A DNA stretch of 63,372 bases, from contig JAKLKA010000028.1 of NCBI GenBank assembly GCA_023150915.1, positions 1 through 63,372 on the forward strand, read 5' to 3'. Positions 27,217 through 34,378 of the stretch are shown here, piece by piece. The translations under genes and the position numbers were made by a program. The stretch's first letter is position 1. Each line of letters opens with the position of its first letter. The stretch is from Polyangiaceae bacterium (lineage in GTDB: Bacteria; Myxococcota_A; Polyangia; Polyangiales; Polyangiaceae). Below the pieces are notes generated by a model. The model made no database searches. It was given only the letters and a program-made list of their open reading frames with translations, and had not been told where the DNA came from.

Positions 27217-28290
27217 TTAGTCGATCTCCGCCTTCGGGGTGAACCCAGCGGCCTCGAGCGCCGGGTGCCCCGCAGCCAGCCACTCCGACAGCCGCGCGCG
27301 CGTGGTGCGATACGCGTGCTCCAAGATCTTGCGGCGCGCAGCAAAGCTGGCCGGGTTGTGCATGAAGAGCAGCGCGTCGGTGCTCTCGGGCTCGATCAGC
27401 AGCACCTGGGTCGCGCCGCTGCGAGCGATGCGAAGCAGCGACTCTTGCATCTGACGGTGCATGCCGATGCGCAGCGACTGGTTCATCACCCACATCATCC
27501 CCTTGTCCCGTACGCTGCCCTTCAGGCCGTGCCCGGTCGGCACTGCCTCGGCGTGCACCGGCACCATGGGGCTCACCACCACCACGACCTCGGCGCCCTC
27601 GCCCACGGCCACGTCCAGGTGCGACACCTGGGCCGAGCCGGCGTCGATGTACCAGCGGTCGGCGATCCGCACCGGCGAGAAGAACGGCGCAATGGCCATG
27701 CTGGCGATGCAGGCCCGGGTGACCGGCACGTGATCGAAGCCCTCGGCGCCGAACAACACTTGCGCCCCGGTGTCCAGGTCGTGCGCCATGATCCGCAGCG
27801 CCTTGGGCATGCCGTGGAAGGTGTTGGGAATGCCCCGACGCACGAAGAAGTCTTCCAGGAAGCGCTCGTAGGCGTCGAGCGAGAACAGCCCCGAGGGCAG
27901 CGTGTCGTAGAACCGGTCGAGCTCTTCCCACAGCACCGCCGGTGACGGCGCCGGGGCCCGCGCGATCAGGCTGCTGGTGCCGTGGCGCAGCGCCTGCCAA
28001 GCGCTGACGATCGTTCGCCGCCAGGCGTCCAGGTCCATCTTCAAGATGTGCTTGCGCTCGAGCGGGAAGTACTGGTCCGCCGGATCGAGGAACGCTCGAT
28101 AGATGCGCGCGGGGGCTTGGCCCGCGGCCAGCACCGCGGCCACGCTGGCGCCGCTGTTCGTCCCCACGTACAGGTCGAATCCGCGCTCCGACAACCCGCC
28201 CAGCGCGTCCTCCAACGCCGCCAGCGCGCCGATCTGGAACATGGCGCCGGTCGCGCCGCCGCCGGGCAAGCACAGCGCAATGCGGGGCAA
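27217..28290 (-). CDS. Patatin-like protein, nucleophile Ser replaced by Asn
   Basis: 357 aa. Patatin fold: oxyanion loop LPGGGATGA (9-17), nucleophile elbow VGTNSGAS (42-49) and catalytic Asp motif YIDAGS (D216). The elbow should be G-x-S-x-G; here position 45 is Asn (codon AAC), with Ser at 46. Either the Ser has shifted by one place or the protein is not a lipase. The rest of the family pattern (SMAIAPFFSPVRI, HMMW-like tail) is intact. Two bases downstream of the nadB stop, so in the same transcript. Confidence 0.8.
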   Translation of the reverse strand: MPRIALCLPGGGATGAMFQIGALAALEDALGGLSERGFDLYVGTNSGASVAAVLAAGQAPARIYRAFLDPADQYFPLERKHILKMDLDAWRRTIVSAWQALRHGTSSLIARAPAPSPAVLWEELDRFYDTLPSGLFSLDAYERFLEDFFVRRGIPNTFHGMPKALRIMAHDLDTGAQVLFGAEGFDHVPVTRACIASMAIAPFFSPVRIADRWYIDAGSAQVSHLDVAVGEGAEVVVVVSPMVPVHAEAVPTGHGLKGSVRDKGMMWVMNQSLRIGMHRQMQESLLRIARSGATQVLLIEPESTDALLFMHNPASFAARRKILEHAYRTTRARLSEWLAAGHPALEAAGFTPKAEID

Positions 28291-28292
28291 GT

Positions 28293-29903
28293 CTAGCGCC
28301 CCCTCAGGTGCGGCAACACGCCGCGTTTGCAGACCGTGTCCTCGGCCAGGTCAGCGCGGGTCGCGGTGTAGTCCAGGGTCGAGTGCAGCCCGCGGCTTTC
28401 GCGGCGGCTTGCCGCGCACGAGATGATCAGCTCGGCCACCGTGGCGATGTTGCGCAACTCGAGCAGGTCGCGCGTGACCAGGTGCTTCCAGTAATACTCG
28501 CGGATCTCTTCTTCCAAGAGCGCCACACGGCGCGCCGCGCGCCGAAGGCGGCTGTCGCTGCGCACGATGCCGACATAGTTCCACATCAGCCGGCGGATCT
28601 CGTCCCAGTTCTGGGTCACGACCACCGCCTCGTCGCTGGGCACCGCGCTGCCGATCTGCCACTCGGGCACGTCGGGCCAAGGGCTCTGCCTCAGCTCGGG
28701 CAAGAGCAAGCCCACCTTGTCCGCGGCACGACGGCCCAGCACCAGCCCTTCGAGCAGCGAGTTCGACGCCAGCCGGTTCGCGCCGTGCAGGCCCGTGCAC
28801 GCGCTCTCGCCGATGGCCATCAGCCCCGGCAAGCTGCTGCGCCCGTGCAGGTCGCTGGTGATGCCGCCGCACAGATAGTGCGCTGCGGGCACCACCGGCA
28901 GCGGGCGCTCGGTCATGTCCATGCCGTAGCGCAGGCACTCGGCGTGAATGTTGGGGAAGCGCTCTTTGACGAAGCTGGCGGGCTTGTGGGTGATGTCGAG
29001 CAGCACGTAGTCACTGCCGCTCTTCTTCATCTCGAAGTCGATGGCCCGGGCCACGATGTCGCGCGGGGCCAGATCGGCCATCTCGTGGTGGCGCGGCATG
29101 AACGCCTCGCCGGTGTCCGGGTGCCGCAAGATGGCGCCTTCACCCCGCAGCGCCTCGCTGATCAAGAAGGTGCGGGCCTGCGGGTGATGCAGGCAGGTGG
29201 GGTGAAATTGGTAAAATTCCATGTTCGCGATCTCGGCGCCGGCGCGATACGCCATCGCCACGCCGTCCCCGGTCGCGACATCGGGGTTCGAGGTATAGAG
29301 ATAGACCTTGCCCGCGCCGCCGGTGGCGATCACGGTCTGGCGTGCGAGCAGGCGCTTCACCACGCCGTTCTTCTCGTCCAGCACATAGGCCCCCACGCAG
29401 GTGTCGGGGCCGCCGAACTTGCTGAGCACGATCAGATCGACCCCCATGTGCCACTCGAGCAGCTGAATGTTGGGGTTCTCGGCAGCGCGCGCCAGAAGCG
29501 TGCGCTCGATCTCGCGACCGGTGATGTCGCCCGCGTGGGCCACGCGCCGCGCGGTGTGGCCGCCCTCTCGGCCCAGGTCCAGCTCGCCGCTGTCGTTGCG
29601 CGAGAACGGCACGCCGTGGTCGATCAGCTGACGGATCGCCGCGGGCCCCTCTTTCACGCACAGCTCGACGGCCAGCTCGTGGCACAGCCCGGCGCCGGCG
29701 GTCAGGGTGTCGGCAACGTGGCGCTCCGCACTGTCGTCGGGGGCAAGCACCGCCGCCACGCCGCCCTGCGCCCAGGCCGTCGAGCCCTCTTCGCGCGTGC
29801 GCTTGGTGACGACGATCACGCTGCCGTGCCGCGCCGCCGAGAGGGCGAAGGTCAAGCCGGCGATGCCGCTGCCCAGCACGAGGCAGTCCGTGGTGATGGC
29901 CAT
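28293..29903 (-). CDS. nadB: L-aspartate oxidase
   Basis: 536 aa, FAD-dependent. Makes iminoaspartate, the first step of NAD synthesis. FAD dinucleotide motif VLGSGIAGLTFAL, the STAWAQGGVAAV loop, catalytic-region blocks GGHTARRVAH, TGGAGKVYLYTSNP, MEFYQFHPT and LRGEGAILR, and the FAD-end motif GLHGANRLASNSLLEGLV. The C-terminal helical domain is present. Succinate dehydrogenase flavoprotein is excluded by these NadB-specific loops. nadA and nadC are not in the window. Confidence 0.95.
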   Translation of the reverse strand: MAITTDCLVLGSGIAGLTFALSAARHGSVIVVTKRTREEGSTAWAQGGVAAVLAPDDSAERHVADTLTAGAGLCHELAVELCVKEGPAAIRQLIDHGVPFSRNDSGELDLGREGGHTARRVAHAGDITGREIERTLLARAAENPNIQLLEWHMGVDLIVLSKFGGPDTCVGAYVLDEKNGVVKRLLARQTVIATGGAGKVYLYTSNPDVATGDGVAMAYRAGAEIANMEFYQFHPTCLHHPQARTFLISEALRGEGAILRHPDTGEAFMPRHHEMADLAPRDIVARAIDFEMKKSGSDYVLLDITHKPASFVKERFPNIHAECLRYGMDMTERPLPVVPAAHYLCGGITSDLHGRSSLPGLMAIGESACTGLHGANRLASNSLLEGLVLGRRAADKVGLLLPELRQSPWPDVPEWQIGSAVPSDEAVVVTQNWDEIRRLMWNYVGIVRSDSRLRRAARRVALLEEEIREYYWKHLVTRDLLELRNIATVAELIISCAASRRESRGLHSTLDYTATRADLAEDTVCKRGVLPHLRGR

Positions 29904-30035
29904 GGGGCCGGCAGTATTCCATCCACCGGGGCGACCGACCCGACAATCCGGCCGACCGCGGCAAACCCTGCGTGGCCAACGTCATTGACGCGACGCTCCA
30001 AAGGATCTACCTCGCTCGGGCCCAGCGGGCCGTTT

Positions 30036-30051
30036 CCCCGGAAAACCGGGG
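30036..30051. promoter_or_regulatory. Perfect hairpin in nadB-etfB gap
   Basis: CCCCGG-AAAA-CCGGGG, a perfect 6-bp stem with a four-base loop. It lies in the 235-bp region between divergent nadB and etfB, about 90 bp before the etfB start. It could be a leader hairpin of etfB; no T-run follows. Confidence 0.3.
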
Positions 30052-30138
30052 CGACCCGCGCAGCAGCCCCCGCTACCCCCCGGCTCGAGACACGGCCCCT
30101 TTGCGGTCCGTGGGCGGGCCACACCAAAGGAGCTCATC

Positions 30139-30969
30139 GTGAAGATCCTGGTTGCGCTCAAGCGCGTCGCGGACCCCGCGAACCACAACAAGGTGAAGAT
30201 CCCCGCCGCAGGCGACAAGATCGATACGGCCGGGCTCGAGTGGCAGATCAACCCCTTCGATCTGTACGCCCTCGAGACCGCGCTGCGCTTGACCGAAGAC
30301 GGCAAGGCACCGAAGACCCGCCTGGGCGAGGTGGTGGCCGTGACCCTCGGTCCGGCCGAGACCGAGACCAACCTGCGCTCGGCGCTGGCCACCGGTGCGG
30401 ACCGCGCGATTCGCGTGGACACCACCGACGACGCGCTCGACGGCCGCCTGGTCGCTGCCGCGCTGCAGAAGCTGGTCGAAGAAGAGAAGCCCGATCTGGT
30501 GCTGATGGGCAAGCAGGTGGTCGACGGTGAGAACAACTACGTCGGCCAGGCCCTGGCCGAGCTGCTCGACTGGCCCATGGCGACCTTCGCCGCCACCATC
30601 AAAGAAGAGGCCGGCGGCCTCTTGGTGGGGCGCGAGGTCGACGGCGGCGTGTCCACGCTGCGGGTGAAGTTCCCGGCGGTGGTCACGGTCGACCTGCGCA
30701 TCGTGGCCCCCGACAGCGTCCGTTCGTCGAAGACCGCAGAGGGCTTCAAGTACCCGTACGAAGAGGTGCGCTTCGCCCCCCTGCCCGCCATCATGCAGGC
30801 GAAGAAGAAGCCGCTCGCCGTCAAGAAGCTGGCCGATCTGGTCGGCGGCGCGACGCTCAGCAGCAAGTACGTGAAGTTCGAGGCGCCACCGGCGCGCAAA
30901 GCCGGCGTGAAGGTCAAGGACGTGCAAGAGCTCGTCCAGAAGCTCGCCACCGAGGCGAAGGCCATCTGA
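30139..30969 (+). CDS. etfB: Electron transfer flavoprotein, beta subunit
   Basis: 276 aa. GTG start with AGGAG eight bases before. Typical EtfB: MKILVALKRVADP, INPFDLYALETALRL, the AMP/FAD-contact phrase LVLMGKQVVDGENNYVGQ, TVDLRI, and a C-terminal Lys-rich helix that clasps partner dehydrogenases. Accepts electrons from acyl-CoA and related dehydrogenases and passes them to ETF-quinone oxidoreductase. In an operon with etfA (14-bp gap). Confidence 0.96.
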   Translation: MKILVALKRVADPANHNKVKIPAAGDKIDTAGLEWQINPFDLYALETALRLTEDGKAPKTRLGEVVAVTLGPAETETNLRSALATGADRAIRVDTTDDALDGRLVAAALQKLVEEEKPDLVLMGKQVVDGENNYVGQALAELLDWPMATFAATIKEEAGGLLVGREVDGGVSTLRVKFPAVVTVDLRIVAPDSVRSSKTAEGFKYPYEEVRFAPLPAIMQAKKKPLAVKKLADLVGGATLSSKYVKFEAPPARKAGVKVKDVQELVQKLATEAKAI

Positions 30970-30983
30970 GGAAGGAACGAACC

Positions 30984-31967
30984 ATGGCAGACATCCTCGT
31001 CGTTGCAGAGCTCACGGCTGACGGCAAAGTCCGCAAGACCACGCACTCGGCCATCACCCTGGCGAAGCTCGCGCAGCCTGCGCTGGGCGGCAGCTTCTCG
31101 ATCCTGGTCCTGGGCGCCAGCGCCAAGGCCGCCGCTGCCGAGCTCACCGGCTTCGGCGCCGCCAAGATCCTGGCGTGCGAAGACCCAAGCCTCGCGAACT
31201 ACGTCGCCGAGCACTATGCGCCCACCGTGGCCGCGGTCGGCAAGGGCTTCGGCCTGGTCGTGGCCTGCGCCTCGAGCTTCGGCAAAGACCTGATGCCGCG
31301 CGTCGCCGCCAAGCTCGACGCCGCCTACGCCGGCGACTGCTCGGGCGTGAGCGTGAACGGCACGCAGGTGGTGTTCAAGCGCCCGATGTTTGCCGGCAAC
31401 GCCTTCGGGCACGTTCAGCTCGGCACCGCCATTCAGGTCGCCACGGCGCGCCAGAGCGAGTTCGAGCCGGCGGCCCCCAGCGGCGGCAGCTCACCCATCG
31501 AGGCGGTCGCCAAGGTCGCCCCGGGCGCCGCCGCCAGCCGGGTCGAGTTCGTGTCGCTCGAAGCGGTGAAGAGCGCTCGCCCCGACCTGGGCGAGGCCGG
31601 TGTGGTCGTGGCCGGTGGCCGCGCCATGAAAGAGAAGTTCTTCGACGTGCTGAACCCCCTGGCCGACACCCTGGGGGCCGCCATCGGCGCCAGCCGCGCC
31701 GCTTGCGACGCGGGGTACGCGCCGGGCGATCTGCAGGTCGGGCAGACCGGCAAGATCGTCGCGCCGGGTCTCTACTTCGCCATCGGCATCTCCGGCGCGA
31801 TCCAGCACATTGCCGGCATGAAGGGCAGCAAGACCATCGTGGCCATCAACAAAGACGCCGAGGCGCCCATCTTCCAGCTGGCCGACTATGGCCTGGTCGC
31901 CGACCTGTTCCAGGCGGTGCCGGCCCTGGTGGAAGATCTGAAGAAGCACAAGGCCCAGAAGGGCTGA
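30984..31967 (+). CDS. etfA: Electron transfer flavoprotein, alpha subunit
   Basis: 327 aa, starts [10 protein letters not shown] with GGAAGG before. The C-terminal FAD domain carries [31 protein letters not shown] and [25 protein letters not shown], and ends with [23 protein letters not shown], all diagnostic of EtfA. Forms a heterodimer with EtfB and holds the redox-active FAD. Followed by a strong hairpin terminator and then tRNA-Pro. Confidence 0.97.
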   Translation: MADILVVAELTADGKVRKTTHSAITLAKLAQPALGGSFSILVLGASAKAAAAELTGFGAAKILACEDPSLANYVAEHYAPTVAAVGKGFGLVVACASSFGKDLMPRVAAKLDAAYAGDCSGVSVNGTQVVFKRPMFAGNAFGHVQLGTAIQVATARQSEFEPAAPSGGSSPIEAVAKVAPGAAASRVEFVSLEAVKSARPDLGEAGVVVAGGRAMKEKFFDVLNPLADTLGAAIGASRAACDAGYAPGDLQVGQTGKIVAPGLYFAIGISGAIQHIAGMKGSKTIVAINKDAEAPIFQLADYGLVADLFQAVPALVEDLKKHKAQKG

Positions 31968-31989
31968 GCGCCCACAGCGAAAAACGACG

Positions 31990-32016
31990 CCCGCGCGATC
32001 GACGAGGTCGCGCGGG
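31990..32016 (+). terminator. Hairpin terminator after etfA
   Basis: CCCGCGCGATC - GACGA - GGTCGCGCGGG: eleven paired bases with one wobble and a five-base loop, 23 bp after the etfA stop and ending 3 bp before tRNA-Pro. It has no long T-run but is the strongest dyad nearby. Confidence 0.6.
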
Positions 32017-32019
32017 TCT

Positions 32020-32093
32020 CGGGGCGTAGCGCAGTTTGGTAGCGCGCACGGTTCGGGTCCGTGAGGTCGGCAGTTCGAATCTGCCCGCCCCGA
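32020..32093 (+). tRNA. tRNA-Pro(CGG), copy 1
   Basis: Cloverleaf: acceptor CGGGGCG / CGCCCCG, D stem GCGC/GCGC, anticodon stem CACGG/CCGTG with loop TTCGGGT (anticodon CGG), T loop GTTCGAATC. Discriminator A; the 3' CCA is not encoded (next bases CAA). Identical to the second copy at 33376. Confidence 0.95.
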
Positions 32094-32127
32094 CAAGTTC
32101 AAACAGCGAGGAGGGGGGGCAGCCCGA

Positions 32128-32161
32128 CGCCGCCGGCACCCCGGCGCCGCCGGCACCCCGG
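32128..32161. repeat. 17-bp direct repeat, two copies
   Basis: The unit cgccgccggcaccccgg occurs twice head to tail, with a further CGCCG after it. It starts 35 bp past the first tRNA-Pro and ends just before the stop of the small membrane gene. Confidence 0.7.
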
Positions 32162-32167
32162 CGCCGA

Positions 32168-32353
32168 TCAGACGCCAGCATGCTCGACCACGGCCCGCTT
32201 TGCCGGGCGCTCGGGCGAAGGCCCATCGGCCGCAGTCTGGCGCTCGATGGCGTCGCTCACGCTCAGGAAGTGCGCGCGAGCGCCCAGGTAGACGCCGGTC
32301 GCAGCCATGAAGAACACGCTGCACCCGAAAGACAGCAGCGCCGCGTCAGACAC
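32168..32353 (-). CDS. Small single-helix membrane protein
   Basis: 61 aa if read from the GTG at 32353, which overlaps the upstream stop by eight bases (GTGTCTGA). One membrane helix (LLSFGCSVFFMAATGVYLGA) followed by a polar tail (AIERQTAADG). An upstream ATG at 32380 is possible but gives more overlap. It may form a pair with the next small protein. No family recognised. Confidence 0.5.
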   Translation of the reverse strand: MSDAALLSFGCSVFFMAATGVYLGARAHFLSVSDAIERQTAADGPSPERPAKRAVVEHAGV

Positions 32354-32564
32354 GGCGGCCCCCCGCGTGAATGAACGCACCGGCCGCCAAGATCGACGGG
32401 ACCCAAAGCCCCACGAAGAGGCCCTGATCGCGAGCGCCGCTGAAGAACAGATACACGGACATGGCGAGGGAGATGAGAGCCGCGAATCCGATCATCGCCT
32501 TCGAGATGACAACGGTTCCATGCTGGCTGGCTCTCTGACGCTGGTAAGGTCCAGAACTTTCCAT
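32346..32564 (-). CDS. Small two-helix membrane protein
   Basis: 72 aa from MESSGPYQRQ; an ATG at 32603 would add 13 residues without a ribosome site. Two hydrophobic segments (MIGFAALISLAMSVYLFFSG and VGLWVPSILAAGAFIHAG). Function unknown. Lies between the first tRNA-Pro and the fasciclin gene and is coupled to the 61-aa gene. Confidence 0.55.
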   Translation of the reverse strand: MESSGPYQRQRASQHGTVVISKAMIGFAALISLAMSVYLFFSGARDQGLFVGLWVPSILAAGAFIHAGGRRV

Positions 32565-32665
32565 GGGGTACCCCTGGTGGTAGAGGCCCCCGGCCGAGCG
32601 CACGCGGCGGTAGCGTGCACTCGGCCGAGAGCTGTGGCGTGGTTTCGGAAATCCGTCCGGGCAGC

Positions 32666-33193
32666 TCAGCCCTCGGGCGGCAGCATGACCGCGTCGATCA
32701 CGTGGATGACGCCGTTCTTCGCGACGATGTCGGTCTGCACGACCTTGATCGAGTCGTTGAGATAGACGGCGCCGTCCATCACCTTGATGCTCACGCTGGC
32801 GCCGTTCACGGTATTGGCTGCATCCAGCGTCACCACCTGATCGGCGCGAACGTCGCCGCTCACCACGTGATAGGTCAAGATGTCGGTCAAGGCCTGCTTG
32901 TTCTCGGGCTTCAGCAGGGTCTCGACGGTGCCGGCCGGCAGCTTCTCGAAGGCGGCGTCGGTGGGCGCGAACACCGTGAAGGGGCCGGCGCCGTTCAGCG
33001 TGTCGACCAGCCCCGCGGCGTCGATCGCCGCCACCAGCGTGGTGAAGCTCCCGGCGGCCTGCGCGGTCTCGATGATGCTCTTCTCCTGGGTCTCTGACGT
33101 CGGGTCGGACGAGTCGTCGTCCGAGCTACAGGCCACGAGGCCCACCGAGAGCGACAGAACGACAGCCGTGGCGATACGCGATGCAATCTTCAT
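32666..33193 (-). CDS. Fasciclin (FAS1) domain lipoprotein
   Basis: 175 aa. Signal peptide and lipobox VGLVACSSDD (Cys about 22), short acidic linker, then a single FAS1 domain (about 40-172): IIETAQAAGSFTTLVAAIDA, H1 box FTVFAPTDAAFEKLP, ILTYHVVSGDV, H2 box GVIHVIDAVMLPP. FAS1 domains mediate adhesion and matrix contacts. GGAGG lies eight bases before the ATG. A perfect inverted repeat sits just upstream, so expression is likely controlled by a dimeric regulator. Confidence 0.93.
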   Translation of the reverse strand: MKIASRIATAVVLSLSVGLVACSSDDDSSDPTSETQEKSIIETAQAAGSFTTLVAAIDAAGLVDTLNGAGPFTVFAPTDAAFEKLPAGTVETLLKPENKQALTDILTYHVVSGDVRADQVVTLDAANTVNGASVSIKVMDGAVYLNDSIKVVQTDIVAKNGVIHVIDAVMLPPEG

Positions 33194-33212
33194 GGGTCAA
33201 CCTCCGTTGAAT

Positions 33213-33240
33213 ACATGTCTAATGCGAAATCTAGACATGT
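33213..33240. promoter_or_regulatory. Perfect 9-10-9 inverted repeat upstream of fasciclin gene
   Basis: ACATGTCTA, ten-base spacer ATGCGAAATC, then TAGACATGT: both arms match exactly. It starts 20 bp before the fasciclin ATG and is A/T-rich in otherwise GC-rich DNA, as expected for an operator overlapping the promoter or for an mRNA hairpin. Confidence 0.6.
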
Positions 33241-33375
33241 TTGGTTTCACCCTTCTGTCGATTTTCCTTCGCCCCCGCCCCACCCCGCCGAAAATCATAC
33301 GAAATCTCGTCTGGCTCCTTGACAGGCCGCCCGCCAGCAGTCATGGTCGCGCGCCCTTCCGGCCCCGGCCGGAGG

Positions 33376-33449
33376 CGGGGCGTAGCGCAGTTTGGTAGCG
33401 CGCACGGTTCGGGTCCGTGAGGTCGGCAGTTCGAATCTGCCCGCCCCGA
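33376..33449 (+). tRNA. tRNA-Pro(CGG), copy 2
   Basis: Base-for-base identical to copy 1 at 32020-32093; identity runs 77 bp (through CAA) and stops at once on both sides. Anticodon CGG in loop TTCGGGT. No encoded CCA. Flanking DNA differs. Confidence 0.95.
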
Positions 33450-33510
33450 CAAAAACCCTCTCGAGGTTCGAAGAGCGCGGCGGTCGGTTCGGCCGCCCAC
33501 GGGGATTCGC

Positions 33511-33627
33511 CGCGGTCCCCCCGACTTGGCCGCGGGGAGGACAACCGGCACTCACCGCGCCACGCGGTCCCCCCGACTTGGCCGCGGGGAGGACAACCGG
33601 CACTCACCGCGCCACGCGGTCCCCCCG
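33511..33627. repeat. 52-bp tandem repeat, 2.25 copies
   Basis: The unit starting cgcggtccccccgacttggc occupies 33511-33562 and 33563-33614 without a mismatch, and a 13-bp partial copy follows. It begins 61 bp after the second tRNA-Pro and ends at the stop of the next lipoprotein gene. Within the unit, CCCCCCGACTTGGCCGCGGGG can fold into an imperfect dyad. Confidence 0.9.
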
Positions 33628-33631
33628 GTGA

Positions 33632-34264
33632 CTACTGCTTCGTGAACGTCAGGACGTGCGTGGTCGGACCCAAGATCATGAACTGCTTGAGCTCGGTGGT
33701 CGTGGACGAGTAGCCGGAGCTGAAGCTCGGGACGTTGCTCGGGCAGGTGACGGTGACGTCGAACGAGGTGCCCGACAGCGCGACCGTCCAGGTGTCGCGG
33801 CGTATCGGCGCGCCGGTCGACTCGACCACGTTCTGCGCCGTCGTGCCCTTCAGCTCGGTGGTGATCTTGTGCTTGGCGCTGCCGGCCGCGCTGCCCGGGT
33901 AGACCTCCAGCTTGGTCAGCACGTACTTCCCGTCCTGCGGCATGGGGCCCCCGGTGGGGGCCGGCGCGGTGCCCGTGCCCGCGGTCTCGGCGACCTCCGT
34001 GCCGACGTTCACGAGCGTGTTGCAGGCCGCGCCGGCGGAGCCGCCCGTTCCGGAGCCGGCTGCCCCACCCGTGCCAGCCCCGGCTGAGCCGCCGGTGGCG
34101 CCGCCGCTGCCGGCGCTGCCGCCGGTGGCGCCGCCACTGCCGCCGGTGGCGCCGCCGCTGCCGCCGGTAGAGGTGCTCCCTCCACCCCCATCATCGTCGC
34201 CGCCGCAGCCGGCGGAAGCGAACACGACCAATGCCAATGCGAGGAAAGAGCTGCGGAGCATCAC
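33632..34264 (-). CDS. Lipoprotein with Gly/Thr/Ser-rich linker
   Basis: 210 aa. Lipobox SAGCGGDDDG (Cys about 20). About 60 residues of TGGSGGA-type repeats follow, then a beta-rich domain of about 130 aa (KYVLTKLEVYPGSA ... KQFMILGPTTHVLTFTKQ). No family recognised. Layout and linker are typical of Polyangia surface lipoproteins. The stop falls directly beside the 52-bp repeat. Confidence 0.75.
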   Translation of the reverse strand: MMLRSSFLALALVVFASAGCGGDDDGGGGSTSTGGSGGATGGSGGATGGSAGSGGATGGSAGAGTGGAAGSGTGGSAGAACNTLVNVGTEVAETAGTGTAPAPTGGPMPQDGKYVLTKLEVYPGSAAGSAKHKITTELKGTTAQNVVESTGAPIRRDTWTVALSGTSFDVTVTCPSNVPSFSSGYSSTTTELKQFMILGPTTHVLTFTKQ

Positions 34265-34378
34265 GGTTCTGGCAGCCTAGCAGGATCGTCCGGGGCAACT
34301 CCCTCGAAAAAAACACCTAACACGGCATCGGGGCGAGCCGCCGGGGAACATCCGCCCCCCGTGGCGGTCAGTCGGCGC

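Noticed and set aside
31846-32226. Minus-strand frame over the first tRNA-Pro
   Set aside because: Same tRNA artefact as at the second copy.
33295-33607. Minus-strand frames over the second tRNA-Pro giving GQIRTADLTDPN-like peptides
   Set aside because: This peptide string is the well-known product of translating a tRNA-Pro antisense; the DNA is a tRNA plus a tandem repeat.
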